A stretch of DNA of 9,377 bases from Clostridiales bacterium (GCA_015058265.1 SVCR01000045.1:1-9377); one strand, 5' to 3'; shown: positions 1 to 6,398, numbered from the stretch's first letter. Numbers and translations are program-made. Notes: generated by a model not told the origin, from the letters alone.

Positions 1-9
1 GCGCTGATG

Positions 10-39
10 TTGTAAAAGGCTGATGCGTTGTGCTACAAT
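10..39 (+). promoter_or_regulatory. Extended -10 promoter for the non-coding RNA
   Basis: A -35-like TTGTAA (10-15) is separated by 18 bp from TACAAT (34-39), which is preceded by TG one base upstream (31-32), making an extended -10 element. The predicted start would fall near 45-47, at the first paired bases of the structured RNA (GTGA at 45-48). That agreement between promoter and RNA edge supports transcription of the RNA from its own promoter. The assignment rests on motif matching only. Confidence 0.6.
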
Positions 40-44
40 CCAAA

Positions 45-226
45 GTGATTTGCCACGGGTCATGTTCGTGGTTGAAAGTCCAGGCCAGATACGGGCAAAG
101 GGATCCACGTAAGCAGCAGGCAGGAAGCGGCTGTGATCATGGCGTATCTTAGAAGTAAGTCCTCCGGAAACCGGGTAAAGGCAAGTGTGGGGTCAAAGAC
201 CAGGTCGAGTGGCCTGCCATTTCACA
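45..226 (+). ncRNA. Structured non-coding RNA, probable raiA-motif RNA
   Basis: This stretch has no convincing reading frame but many short complementary segments: CCACG 53-57 with CGTGG 67-71; TTGCC 50-54 with GGCAA 180-184; GATC 102-105 with 135-138; CAGC 114-117 with GCTG 130-133; CCGG 164-167 with 171-174 around an AAA loop; GGTC 191-194 with GACC 198-201 around AAA; CAGGTC 201-206 with GGCCTG 211-216; and end-closing GTGA 45-48 with TCAC 222-225. The GGTCGAGTGGCC segment resembles a tRNA T-arm loop. Size (about 180 nt), purine-rich joining segments, the clostridial setting and a raiA gene further downstream fit the raiA-motif RNA, an abundant Firmicutes/Actinobacteria RNA of unsettled molecular function whose loss affects sporulation and aggregation in Clostridium. 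The raiA name comes from recalled sequence style and synteny, not a covariance-model match. RNase P, tmRNA and 6S RNA fit poorly. I am more confident of a structured RNA than of the family. Confidence 0.6.
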
Positions 227-258
227 GAAAAAACATATAATAGTTGGATGATATGTGC

Positions 259-294
259 ATATATTTATTGACAAGGAATTGTCAATAAATATAT
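259..294. repeat. Perfect 16-bp inverted repeat, probable operator
   Basis: ATATATTTATTGACAA (259-274) and its exact reverse complement (279-294) flank a 4-bp spacer GGAA. The core TTGACAA-N4-TTGTCAA has the 7-4-7 geometry of redox regulators such as Rex (TTGTTAA-N4-TTAACAA) and also resembles CRP/FNR-type sites, but matches neither consensus exactly. It covers the -35 and spacer of the promoter that reads into the activase and hypD, so a bound protein would probably control that promoter. An intrinsic terminator is less likely because the stem is AT-rich and no T-run follows. Confidence 0.6.
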
Positions 295-297
295 TAT
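268..297 (+). promoter_or_regulatory. Promoter for the activase-hypD unit
   Basis: A consensus -35 TTGACA (268-273) and TATTAT (292-297) are separated by 18 bp. An overlapping perfect TATAAT lies at 295-300, but at 21 bp from the same -35. The predicted start is near 304-308, giving a leader of about 90 nt. The -35 lies inside the left arm of the 259-294 inverted repeat, so regulation by promoter occlusion is likely. This is an inference from motifs. Confidence 0.5.
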
Positions 298-348
298 AAT
301 GTTGCATCAATTAGACTGCGGTCTATAACTTGGTATAGATAATGTATA

Positions 349-381
349 AAACTGTCTGCCGATGTGTCGGCACACCAGTTT
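349..381 (+). promoter_or_regulatory. Leader hairpin abutting the ribosome-binding site
   Basis: AAACTG (349-354), TGCCGA (357-362), loop TGTG, TCGGCA (367-372) and CAGTTT (376-381) form a two-part stem with a small internal loop. It ends directly before GGGGA (382-386), the Shine-Dalgarno of the ATG at 394. An earlier small hairpin, TCTATA 322-327 with TATAGA 334-339, lies in the same leader. The stem does not sequester the Shine-Dalgarno itself; it could set mRNA stability or ribosome access. Confidence 0.45.
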
Positions 382-393
382 GGGGAATGATAA

Positions 394-1305
394 ATGCACG
401 CGATCACTAATATTCAGAAGTATTCAATACATGATGGTGACGGCATCAGGACGACGGTTTTCTTCAAAGGCTGCCATCTGAGGTGCCGCTGGTGTCACAA
501 TCCGGAGACGCAGAACTTTAATAAAGAGCTCCAGGTCGATGAACCTAAATGCACAGGCTGCGGAAGATGCGCTGCTGTATGCCCTCAGAAGGCGATCACT
601 ATCAATTCGGAAGGCAAGTCAGTGACCGATCGCGCAAAATGCATTACCTGCGGAAAATGCGAGAATGCCTGCCTGGGGAATTACAGAACGATAGTCGGAA
701 AGGACTATTCTGTAAAGGAGCTGGTGAAGATCTGCCTTCAGGATCAGATGTTCTACGAGGAATCAGGCGGCGGAGTGACACTTTCCGGAGGGGAAGTGAT
801 GGCGATGGATACAGAGTATATCCAGGCAGTCGTCAAAGCACTTTATCGCGAAGGTATATCGGTCACAATCGATACCTGCGGACAGGCTCCGTACAGCAAT
901 TTCGAAGCGATCGCGCCTTATGTGGACACATGGCTATATGATGTCAAGGTCATTGATGACGATCTCCATAAGGAATACATGGGAATGGGAAACAAGGTCA
1001 TCCTTGATAACCTCGTTAAACTCGCCAGAACCGGCGCGCGCATATATATCAGGATCCCGGTAGTCAAAGAAGTAAACGGCAGCTGGGACGCGATGCAGGA
1101 TATCATTGATTTTCTTAAGACCAATGATATAAGACCGCCTCAGGTCAATCTCCTGCCTTATCACAGTACAGGATCTCACAAGTACGGGAAGCTCGGAATG
1201 GAATATCCGGGACAGCTTCTCACGACACCTTCGGATGAAGAGATGCAGAGCTTTGTCGAGATGTGGAATGAAGCCGGATTTGCGAATGTAAAGATCGGCG
1301 GCTAA
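394..1305 (+). CDS. Glycyl-radical enzyme activating enzyme (HypD activase)
   Basis: This 303-residue radical-SAM protein generates the glycyl radical on its partner by reductive cleavage of S-adenosylmethionine. Residues 27-34 carry the CxxxCxxC cluster motif (C27, C31, C34) after a conserved SIHDGDGIRT segment, where many homologues have DGPGIR. A ferredoxin-like insert with two further [4Fe-4S] sites follows (C53, C56, C59, C63 and C83, C86, C89, C93), as in activases of dehydratase-type and decarboxylase-type glycyl-radical enzymes but not of classical pyruvate formate-lyase. GGGVTLSGGE (125-134) matches the SAM-binding loop. The start at 394 has GGGGA 7 nt upstream and aligns with family N-termini. 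The partner hypD lies 87 nt downstream on the same strand, which assigns specificity: HypD activase. This last step is inference from adjacency, although the general activase call is firm. The protein is cytoplasmic and oxygen-sensitive. Confidence 0.95.
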   Translation: MHAITNIQKYSIHDGDGIRTTVFFKGCHLRCRWCHNPETQNFNKELQVDEPKCTGCGRCAAVCPQKAITINSEGKSVTDRAKCITCGKCENACLGNYRTIVGKDYSVKELVKICLQDQMFYEESGGGVTLSGGEVMAMDTEYIQAVVKALYREGISVTIDTCGQAPYSNFEAIAPYVDTWLYDVKVIDDDLHKEYMGMGNKVILDNLVKLARTGARIYIRIPVVKEVNGSWDAMQDIIDFLKTNDIRPPQVNLLPYHSTGSHKYGKLGMEYPGQLLTTPSDEEMQSFVEMWNEAGFANVKIGG

Positions 1306-1323
1306 TAACTTTTACCCAAGATC

Positions 1324-1371
1324 GGGGCGCATATGGGATGCGGCCCTGCCACTGAGAGGGGTGATGACCCC
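1324..1371 (+). promoter_or_regulatory. Two intercistronic hairpins between activase and hypD
   Basis: GGG (1324-1326) plus CGCAT (1328-1332) pair with ATGCG (1338-1342) plus CCC (1344-1346), with one G-G mismatch and a 5-nt loop. A second stem, GGGGT (1358-1362) with ACCCC (1367-1371), has a GATG loop. Neither is followed by a T-run, so termination is not expected. Placed before the strong GGAGG of hypD (1382-1386), they could protect processed hypD mRNA and allow the dehydratase to be made in excess over its catalytic activase. The stems are seen in the sequence; the role is inferred. Confidence 0.45.
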
Positions 1372-1392
1372 TTATCATAATGGAGGAAGACT

Positions 1393-3765
1393 ATGGAAGA
1401 ACGCGGAATGAATGCAAGGATCAAAGCGCTGAGAAAGGTCAGCATGGAGACTCAGCCGCACATCGATCTCGAAAGAGCTAAGATCGAGACAGACGTGTAC
1501 AAAGAGTGGGAGGACAAAGTATCACTGCCTGTACTCAGAGCACTGGTTCTCAAAGAGTACTTCAGCAAGAAGACTCTCTATCTCGGAGAGGGTGAACTGA
1601 TCGTAGGTGAGAAGGGCAGAGACCCACAGTCTTCACCGACTTTCCCTGAACTGACATGCCATACTCTCGAGGATATGCATATCATGAATGACAGAGCAGT
1701 AGTTAACTACTCTGTTACTGAGCAGGATCTTAAGGATCAGGAAGAGATCATCATTCCGTATTGGAAGGGCAAATCCATGAGAGATAAACTGCTTGCCAGC
1801 ATGACTGATGAGTGGAAGGAGTGCTATGCAGCAGGTATGTTTACTGAGTTCATGGAACAGAGAGGTCCGGGACATACATGCGGCGGCAAGAACGTTTTCA
1901 TCAAGGGATACGCAGATTATAAGATCGAGATCCAGAATGCGATCGACGCTCTCGATTTCATGAATGATCCTGAAGCTCTTCAGAAGAAGGACGAGCTTGA
2001 GGCTATGCTTATCGACTGCGATGCAGTTATGATCCTCGGCGAGAGATACAGAGAGCTTCTGACCGAAGAGGCTGCTAAGTGCACAGACCCTGTACGCAAA
2101 GCAGAACTCGAGCAGATGGCTGCAAACCTTGAAGTCGTGCCTGCTCACAAGCCGCAGACATATTGGCAGGCTATCCAGCTCTACTGGTTCACACACCTCG
2201 CAGTAACAACAGAGCTCAACCCTTGGGACGCTTTCAGCCCGGGAAGACTCGACCAGCACCTCATCCCTTATTATGAAAAGGACGTTGAGGATGGTATCCT
2301 GGATGACGAGAGAGCTCTTGAACTCCTCGAGTGCCTCTGGATCAAGTTCAACAACCAGCCGGCACCTGTCAAGGTAGGCGTTACCCTCAAGGAGAGCGGT
2401 ACATATACAGACTTTGCCAACATCAACACAGGCGGTATCAAGGAAGACGGTACAAACGGCGTCAACGCTGTCAGCTATCTGATCCTCGACTGCATGGATG
2501 AGATGAGACTGGTACAGCCTAACTCAAATGTTCAGATCAGCAAGAAGACTCCGCAGAAATTCCTGAAGAGAGCTTGCGAGATCTCAAGAAAAGGCTGGGG
2601 TCAGCCGGCATTCTACAACACAGACGAAATCGTTCAGGAACTCCTCAATGCAGGCAAGACTCTTGACGATGCAAGACAGGGCGGCACCTCCGGATGTGTT
2701 GAGACCGGGTCATGGGGTAATGAAGCATATATCCTCACCGGATACCTCAACATCCCTAAGATCTTCCAGCTGACTCTGTATAACGGTTATGACAATCAGT
2801 CAGGAAAGCAGCTTGGTCTCAAGACGGGCGATCCGAGAGACTTTAAGACATATGACGAGCTGTGGGACGCATTCAGCAAGCAGCTCCACCACATGGTAAA
2901 TGTCAAGGTTCGCGGCAACAACGTCATAGAGAAGCTCTATGCTAACTACATGCCGGCTCCATGTCTGTCCATCGTTACCAACGACTGCATCAGCAAGGGC
3001 AAAGACTACAATAACGGCGGTTCAAGATACAACACCAGATACATCCAGGGCGTTGGAATCGGAACTATTACAGACTGTCTCTCTGCGATCAAGTACAATG
3101 TATTTGACAAGAAGAACTTCACCATGGATGAACTGATCAGCGCTATGGATGACAACTATGTCGGCCATGAGGAGATCTTCAACATGGTACAGAACAAGAC
3201 ACCTAAGTACGGCAATGACGATGACTATGCTGATGACATCATGCAGGAAGTATTCAAGCTGTACAGAGATGATGTAACTGGCCGTCCGACAATGAGCGGC
3301 GGACAGTATCACGTTGATATGCTGCCTACAACATGCCATATCTACTTTGGAGAGGTCATCGGAGCTACTGCTAACGGCAGACTCGCCAACAAGCCGGTAT
3401 CCGAGGGTATCTCACCTGAGAAGTTCGCTGATACAAACGGACCTACAGCTGTTATCAAGTCTTGCGCAAAGATGGATCACTGCTCGACAGGCGGAACTCT
3501 GCTCAACCAGAAGTTCACACCGAGTGCTATCGCCGGTGAGACAGGACTTGACAATCTGGCAAGCCTTATCAGGACTTACTTCTCAATGGACGGACATCAT
3601 ATCCAGTTCAACGTATTCGATAAGGAAACTCTTCTCGAAGCTCAGAAGCATCCTGATGATTACAAAGATCTCATCGTCCGTGTAGCAGGCTATTCTGACT
3701 ACTTCAGGAATCTGGATGAGGAACTGCAGAACGAGATCATCAACCGTACTGCACAGAGCTTCTGA
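1393..3765 (+). CDS. hypD: trans-4-hydroxy-L-proline dehydratase (glycyl-radical enzyme)
   Basis: This 790-residue enzyme converts trans-4-hydroxy-L-proline to delta-1-pyrroline-5-carboxylate and water by radical dehydration; a pyrroline-5-carboxylate reductase (not in this window) would then give proline. The catalytic thiyl site is GCVE with C435 and E437, and the C-terminal glycyl-radical loop RVAGYSD carries G766. From recalled C. difficile HypD numbering, the active-site residues appear conserved one position later here: F153, H161, D279, S335, D340, F341, Y451 and T646. Long stretches such as GGTSGCVETG and KYGNDDDYADDIMQE also match HypD rather than pyruvate formate-lyase, glycerol or propanediol dehydratase, or choline TMA-lyase. 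Length equals the family norm. The start at 1393 has GGAGG at 1382-1386 (6-nt spacing); Met6 at 1408 is a poorer alternative. Strong codon bias and a strong ribosome site suggest high expression. It sits behind its activase and ends before a terminator. No residue needed for activity is missing. Confidence 0.95.
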   Translation: MEERGMNARIKALRKVSMETQPHIDLERAKIETDVYKEWEDKVSLPVLRALVLKEYFSKKTLYLGEGELIVGEKGRDPQSSPTFPELTCHTLEDMHIMNDRAVVNYSVTEQDLKDQEEIIIPYWKGKSMRDKLLASMTDEWKECYAAGMFTEFMEQRGPGHTCGGKNVFIKGYADYKIEIQNAIDALDFMNDPEALQKKDELEAMLIDCDAVMILGERYRELLTEEAAKCTDPVRKAELEQMAANLEVVPAHKPQTYWQAIQLYWFTHLAVTTELNPWDAFSPGRLDQHLIPYYEKDVEDGILDDERALELLECLWIKFNNQPAPVKVGVTLKESGTYTDFANINTGGIKEDGTNGVNAVSYLILDCMDEMRLVQPNSNVQISKKTPQKFLKRACEISRKGWGQPAFYNTDEIVQELLNAGKTLDDARQGGTSGCVETGSWGNEAYILTGYLNIPKIFQLTLYNGYDNQSGKQLGLKTGDPRDFKTYDELWDAFSKQLHHMVNVKVRGNNVIEKLYANYMPAPCLSIVTNDCISKGKDYNNGGSRYNTRYIQGVGIGTITDCLSAIKYNVFDKKNFTMDELISAMDDNYVGHEEIFNMVQNKTPKYGNDDDYADDIMQEVFKLYRDDVTGRPTMSGGQYHVDMLPTTCHIYFGEVIGATANGRLANKPVSEGISPEKFADTNGPTAVIKSCAKMDHCSTGGTLLNQKFTPSAIAGETGLDNLASLIRTYFSMDGHHIQFNVFDKETLLEAQKHPDDYKDLIVRVAGYSDYFRNLDEELQNEIINRTAQSF

Positions 3766-3788
3766 TAAACAGCATATTTAAGAAATCT

Positions 3789-3834
3789 GAGACAGAGAGT
3801 GTATCACATATCACATGTTGAGACTCTCTGTCTC
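3789..3834 (+). terminator. Intrinsic terminator after hypD
   Basis: GAGACAGAGAGT (3789-3800) pairs perfectly over 12 bp with ACTCTCTGTCTC (3823-3834) around a 22-nt loop. The stem is followed by a T-rich but interrupted tract (TTCTATTGTGTT). It begins 23 nt after the hypD stop and precedes the promoter of the next unit. The long loop and broken T-run suggest it may be leaky. Confidence 0.75.
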
Positions 3835-3841
3835 TTCTATT

Positions 3842-3857
3842 GTGTTAAGGTTTACAC
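3842..3857. promoter_or_regulatory. Near-palindromic operator-like site upstream of hpf
   Basis: The 16-bp segment from GTGTTAAG to GTTTACAC is a palindrome with one mismatched pair. The inner 14 bases (3843-3856) match the CcpA cre consensus (TGWAARCGNTWNCW) except at two positions, one of them in the central CG. It lies about 32 bp upstream of the -10 element of the hpf promoter. A catabolite or other repressor/activator site is possible, but the match is imperfect. Confidence 0.3.
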
Positions 3858-3885
3858 TTGACGGTCACTTTTTGACTCTTGAGTA

Positions 3886-3909
3886 TGATATAATAATTTC
3901 TAAGAAATT
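3886..3909 (+). promoter_or_regulatory. Extended -10 promoter and start-site palindrome for hpf/raiA
   Basis: TG (3886-3887), one base, then perfect TATAAT (3889-3894) forms a consensus extended -10. No good -35 sits at 17 bp; the nearby TTGACT (3872) and TTGACG (3858) are misplaced. The expected transcription start (about 3901) lies at the centre of a 7-bp-arm palindrome, AATTTCT-A-AGAAATT (3895-3909), which could be an operator. The hpf genes of several Firmicutes are stress-controlled, but no alternative sigma-factor motif is clear here. Confidence 0.5.
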
Positions 3910-3930
3910 TTGACTAAGGAGGGCCAGAAT

Positions 3931-4461
3931 ATGAAGATCCAGATTTCGGCTAAGAATTATCCTATGAGCGAGAAGCTCAGCAAGTATATCGAAAAGAAAC
4001 TCAATAAGCTGGACAAGTTCTTCAATGAGGACGTTACTGCAAATGTCGTAGTATCCAAGCTCAGAGATATGCCTAAATTCGAGGCAACTATCAACGCTAA
4101 GCAGAATGTATTCAGAGCAGAGATGGCCAATGACAGCATCTATGATGCAGTAGACATGGCTACTGACAAGCTCGCTAACCAGATGTCCAAGCTCAAGGGT
4201 AAGCTTGAGGCAAGATATAAAGAGAACAAAGCTCTCAAACTGGAATTCATTCCTGAACGCGAGGCAGAGGAAGAAGATGATATGACCATCGTAAGAAGAA
4301 AGCAGGTAGAGCTTTCTCCAATGGTCGCAGAGGAAGCAGTTCTCCAGATGGAGATGCTTGGCCACGATTTCTTCGTATTCCTTGATATGGATACTGACGC
4401 AGTCAGTGTAGTATACAAGCGTAAAGGCGGAGAATACGGACTTATTGAGACCGACAGATAA
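3931..4461 (+). CDS. hpf: Long-form ribosome hibernation promoting factor HPF/RaiA
   Basis: This 176-residue protein binds the decoding region of the 30S subunit in starvation or stress and drives 70S dimerisation into inactive 100S ribosomes. Residues 1 to about 100 are the S30AE domain (MKIQISAKNYPMSEKL start, with a basic helix rich in lysine). An acidic linker (about 103-113) follows. Residues about 117-176 form the conserved dimerisation domain, with the hallmark run from IVRRKQVEL through the paired hydrophobic strands to the C-terminal GEYGLIE. Two domains make it long HPF, the Firmicutes type, rather than short HPF or YfiA. The start at 3931 is chosen over an in-frame TTG at 3910 because AAGGAGGG (3916-3923) sits 7 nt before the ATG and translation from 3910 would run through it. 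It opens a likely unit with the LCP gene 55 nt downstream. The structured RNA usually found beside this gene is instead about 3.7 kb upstream. Confidence 0.95.
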   Translation: MKIQISAKNYPMSEKLSKYIEKKLNKLDKFFNEDVTANVVVSKLRDMPKFEATINAKQNVFRAEMANDSIYDAVDMATDKLANQMSKLKGKLEARYKENKALKLEFIPEREAEEEDDMTIVRRKQVELSPMVAEEAVLQMEMLGHDFFVFLDMDTDAVSVVYKRKGGEYGLIETDR

Positions 4462-4468
4462 CCGATCA

Positions 4469-4487
4469 GGCATCCCGGGGAGATGCC
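4469..4487 (+). promoter_or_regulatory. Intercistronic hairpin between hpf and the LCP gene
   Basis: GGCATC (4469-4474) pairs with GATGCC (4482-4487) around a 7-nt G/C-rich loop. No T-run follows; A-rich sequence leads to the next ribosome site. It begins 8 nt after the hpf stop. A processing or stability element, or a weak attenuator that lets hpf be expressed above the downstream genes, is more likely than a full terminator. Confidence 0.4.
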
Positions 4488-4516
4488 GAAGAAACCATAT
4501 ATAAAGGGGATGTAGT

Positions 4517-6355
4517 ATGGCCCAAAAGGATTGGGATCCGGAAGAGTTTTTGACATTCAACTATAAGAAAAATGTCCCGGAAAGGGACGGAAAAGCTCAT
4601 TCCGTTTCAGACAACGCTAATGAAACGCATAAGCCGCAGGCCGTGAACAAGGTATTGAATCAGCCGGCACCACAGGCAGATCAGTCAAGCCACAAGGTGC
4701 CGGCTGATCTCAGCAAAGATATTCTTCCGCCAATGAGCGGAGATCATCATCAGAGCAGATCAGTTTCCGGCAGCACAGAAGGCAGAGCAACATCAGAAGA
4801 ATTAAGACGATATGCAGAACTGAGGCATAGCAGCGTCAGCGGACCGGGAGCACAGAATAGTGCTTCTGTTTCTGATGCCCGCAAGGCTTCTGCTTCAGCT
4901 TCTCAGAAACCATCAGCACTATTCGGAGGCAAGGGCAAGAAGGCAGGAAAATCCGGAAGTGCAGGGAAGTCCGCGCGAGACAGACTTGCCAGAGCTGCCA
5001 AAGCTGCAAAGTCAGCAGCGAAAGAAGAGGAACCTGTGCCTATTCCTGCAGGGCAGGACTATCACAGAACTCAGGCTGATGAGGCAGCTCTGAGAAAAGC
5101 TCAGAAGGAAGCTTACGAGAGATATCACAGCACTTATTCAAAGAATTATCTGAAGAATAAAAAGAATCTGCAGCCGCATATGAGTCATAAACTGCTTTCG
5201 ATAGTTTATCTCATTGCTGCTATAGCTTTTGCAGTGTCGCTGACGATCATGGATGTACTGCCGTTCCGTATCCTTGCTCTTATCTACGGAATACTGATAC
5301 TGCTGAGTCTCATAATAGTTATGCATCTGCGCAGGAAGAATATACGGCGGTGGATCAGAGTGTTTGCTTCACTGGCCGCTATTCTGCTGATCGGCTGTTA
5401 TGGTGTAGGCACAGCATATGCTCTTGGAACGCTTTCGTTCCTTGATTTCACTTCGGTAAAGAACGAGAACAGGGTAGCGTCTATAACCGGGGATCCGTTC
5501 AATGTGGTTATCACGGGAATAGATGCCTGGGGCAAGATCGATGAAGAAGAGGGAAGATCCGATGTCAATATGGTCGTAACGGTCAATCCTAAGACTGAGA
5601 CCATACTCATGACCTCGATACCGAGAGACTATCAGATCTATATGCCTGATAAAGACAACGCGATGGATAAGCTCACACACACGGGATTCTACAGTGTTGA
5701 GACGACCATCGGTGCAGAGGAGGAACTCCTCGATACTAAGATGAATTATTACGTCAAAGTCAACTTCACTACAGTTGAGAAGTTCATCGACGCTATAGGC
5801 GGAGTCGACGTATATTCAGAATATGAATTCGTACCTATCAAACTTGATACATGGACTTGTAAGGAAGGCATGAACCACATGAACGGCGAGCAGGCACTTG
5901 CTTTCGCCAGAGAAAGAAAAGCTTTCCTCACAGGAGATAACCAGAGAGTCAAGAACCAGCAGGCCGTATTTGAGGCAATGATCAAAAAAGCGACAAGCAG
6001 CAAGACTATGCTGCTGAGCTATAACAAAGTCATTTCGAGCCTCAAGGATTACTTCCGTATGAGCTTCAGCTCGTCTGAATTCAGATCATTGATCAAGTAT
6101 CAGATAGCTAAAGACCCTGATTGGAAGATCTACAAGAATGCTCTTGTCGGAGACAACGGATCCATGGGTACGTATACGACAGGAAATGCACAGGCCTATA
6201 TAATGCTTCAGGATGAATACAGCGTTACTAATGCCAGAACCCTCATCGCGGCTGTTAAGGAAGGAAAAGAGCTCGCTGAGGATGATGACGGATTAGTATA
6301 TGTCAAAGATGCTGAGGGAGAAGAAGGCGAAGGCGGCGAAGAAGCAGAGCAATAA
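4517..6355 (+). CDS. LytR-CpsA-Psr (LCP) family envelope protein with long basic N-terminus
   Basis: LCP proteins transfer lipid-linked anionic polymers (teichoic acid, capsule or similar) to peptidoglycan on the outer face of the membrane. This one has 612 residues; many relatives have 300-400. Residues 1-221 are low-complexity, rich in Ser, Ala, Lys and Gln, with an Ala/Lys/Arg stretch around 135-172 that looks disordered and nucleic-acid-like in charge. Three membrane segments follow (about 226-246, 250-270 and 281-303), putting the N-terminus inside. The LCP domain spans about 326-500: VVITGID (330-336), GRSDVNMVV (346-354, R347 and D349), SIPRDY (367-372, R370), IGGVDV (427-432), ARERK (464-468) and GDNQRVKNQQ (473-482, R477), the residues expected to bind the polyprenyl pyrophosphate. 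The tail (about 586-612) is strongly acidic. The start at 4517 has AAAGGGGA 6 nt upstream. It follows hpf by 55 nt and precedes cdaA by 70 nt. The polymer substrate cannot be told. Confidence 0.9.
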   Translation: MAQKDWDPEEFLTFNYKKNVPERDGKAHSVSDNANETHKPQAVNKVLNQPAPQADQSSHKVPADLSKDILPPMSGDHHQSRSVSGSTEGRATSEELRRYAELRHSSVSGPGAQNSASVSDARKASASASQKPSALFGGKGKKAGKSGSAGKSARDRLARAAKAAKSAAKEEEPVPIPAGQDYHRTQADEAALRKAQKEAYERYHSTYSKNYLKNKKNLQPHMSHKLLSIVYLIAAIAFAVSLTIMDVLPFRILALIYGILILLSLIIVMHLRRKNIRRWIRVFASLAAILLIGCYGVGTAYALGTLSFLDFTSVKNENRVASITGDPFNVVITGIDAWGKIDEEEGRSDVNMVVTVNPKTETILMTSIPRDYQIYMPDKDNAMDKLTHTGFYSVETTIGAEEELLDTKMNYYVKVNFTTVEKFIDAIGGVDVYSEYEFVPIKLDTWTCKEGMNHMNGEQALAFARERKAFLTGDNQRVKNQQAVFEAMIKKATSSKTMLLSYNKVISSLKDYFRMSFSSSEFRSLIKYQIAKDPDWKIYKNALVGDNGSMGTYTTGNAQAYIMLQDEYSVTNARTLIAAVKEGKELAEDDDGLVYVKDAEGEEGEGGEEAEQ

Positions 6356-6386
6356 CAGGCTTCTTCCTGCCGATAGAATAAGAAAA

Positions 6387-6398
6387 AAAGTATACTTT
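6387..6398. promoter_or_regulatory. 12-bp perfect palindrome upstream of cdaA
   Basis: AAAGTATACTTT is a perfect palindrome lying 27 bp before the cdaA start, in the 70-bp gap after the LCP gene. It contains TATACT (6391-6396), a possible -10 element, although no convincing -35 is visible at 16-18 bp. The same half-site AAAGTA/TACTTT recurs in the palindrome at 9300-9316. It may be an operator or merely A/T-rich chance. Confidence 0.3.

Noticed and set aside
1..23. Possible C-terminal tail of an upstream gene (frame 3 gives ADVVKG then stop; frame 1 gives ALML then stop)
   Set aside because: Too short to choose a frame or family, and it overlaps the -35 of the RNA promoter. A comFC end would fit raiA-RNA synteny but cannot be shown.
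45..226. RNase P RNA or tmRNA
   Set aside because: The GAAAGTCC-like segment and purine-rich joints recall RNase P, but the conserved ACAGA...P4 pairing and overall length are absent. No tmRNA tRNA-like ends or tag frame were seen.
259..294. Inverted repeat as terminator of the non-coding RNA
   Set aside because: The stem is AT-rich and followed by TATAATGTT, not a T-run, and it overlaps a consensus -35. An operator is the better reading, though RNA 3'-end data could change this.
387..410. Small frame starting at an ATG at 387 (MINARDH then stop), overlapping the activase start
   Set aside because: Its ATG is only one base from the GGGGA site, too close for initiation. The 394 start has correct spacing and matches the family.
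1633..2259. 208-codon open frame on the minus strand inside hypD
   Set aside because: It lies entirely opposite the strongly conserved hypD reading frame, has no family likeness and no ribosome site. It is a product of codon bias.
3910..3930. Upstream TTG start for hpf
   Set aside because: It would translate the Shine-Dalgarno AAGGAGGG itself. The ATG at 3931 has ideal spacing and matches the conserved HPF N-terminus.
3865..4560. 231-codon minus-strand frame opposite hpf
   Set aside because: It is opposite a well-conserved gene and its promoter, and its composition (Cys, His and Leu rich) is typical of antisense shadow frames.
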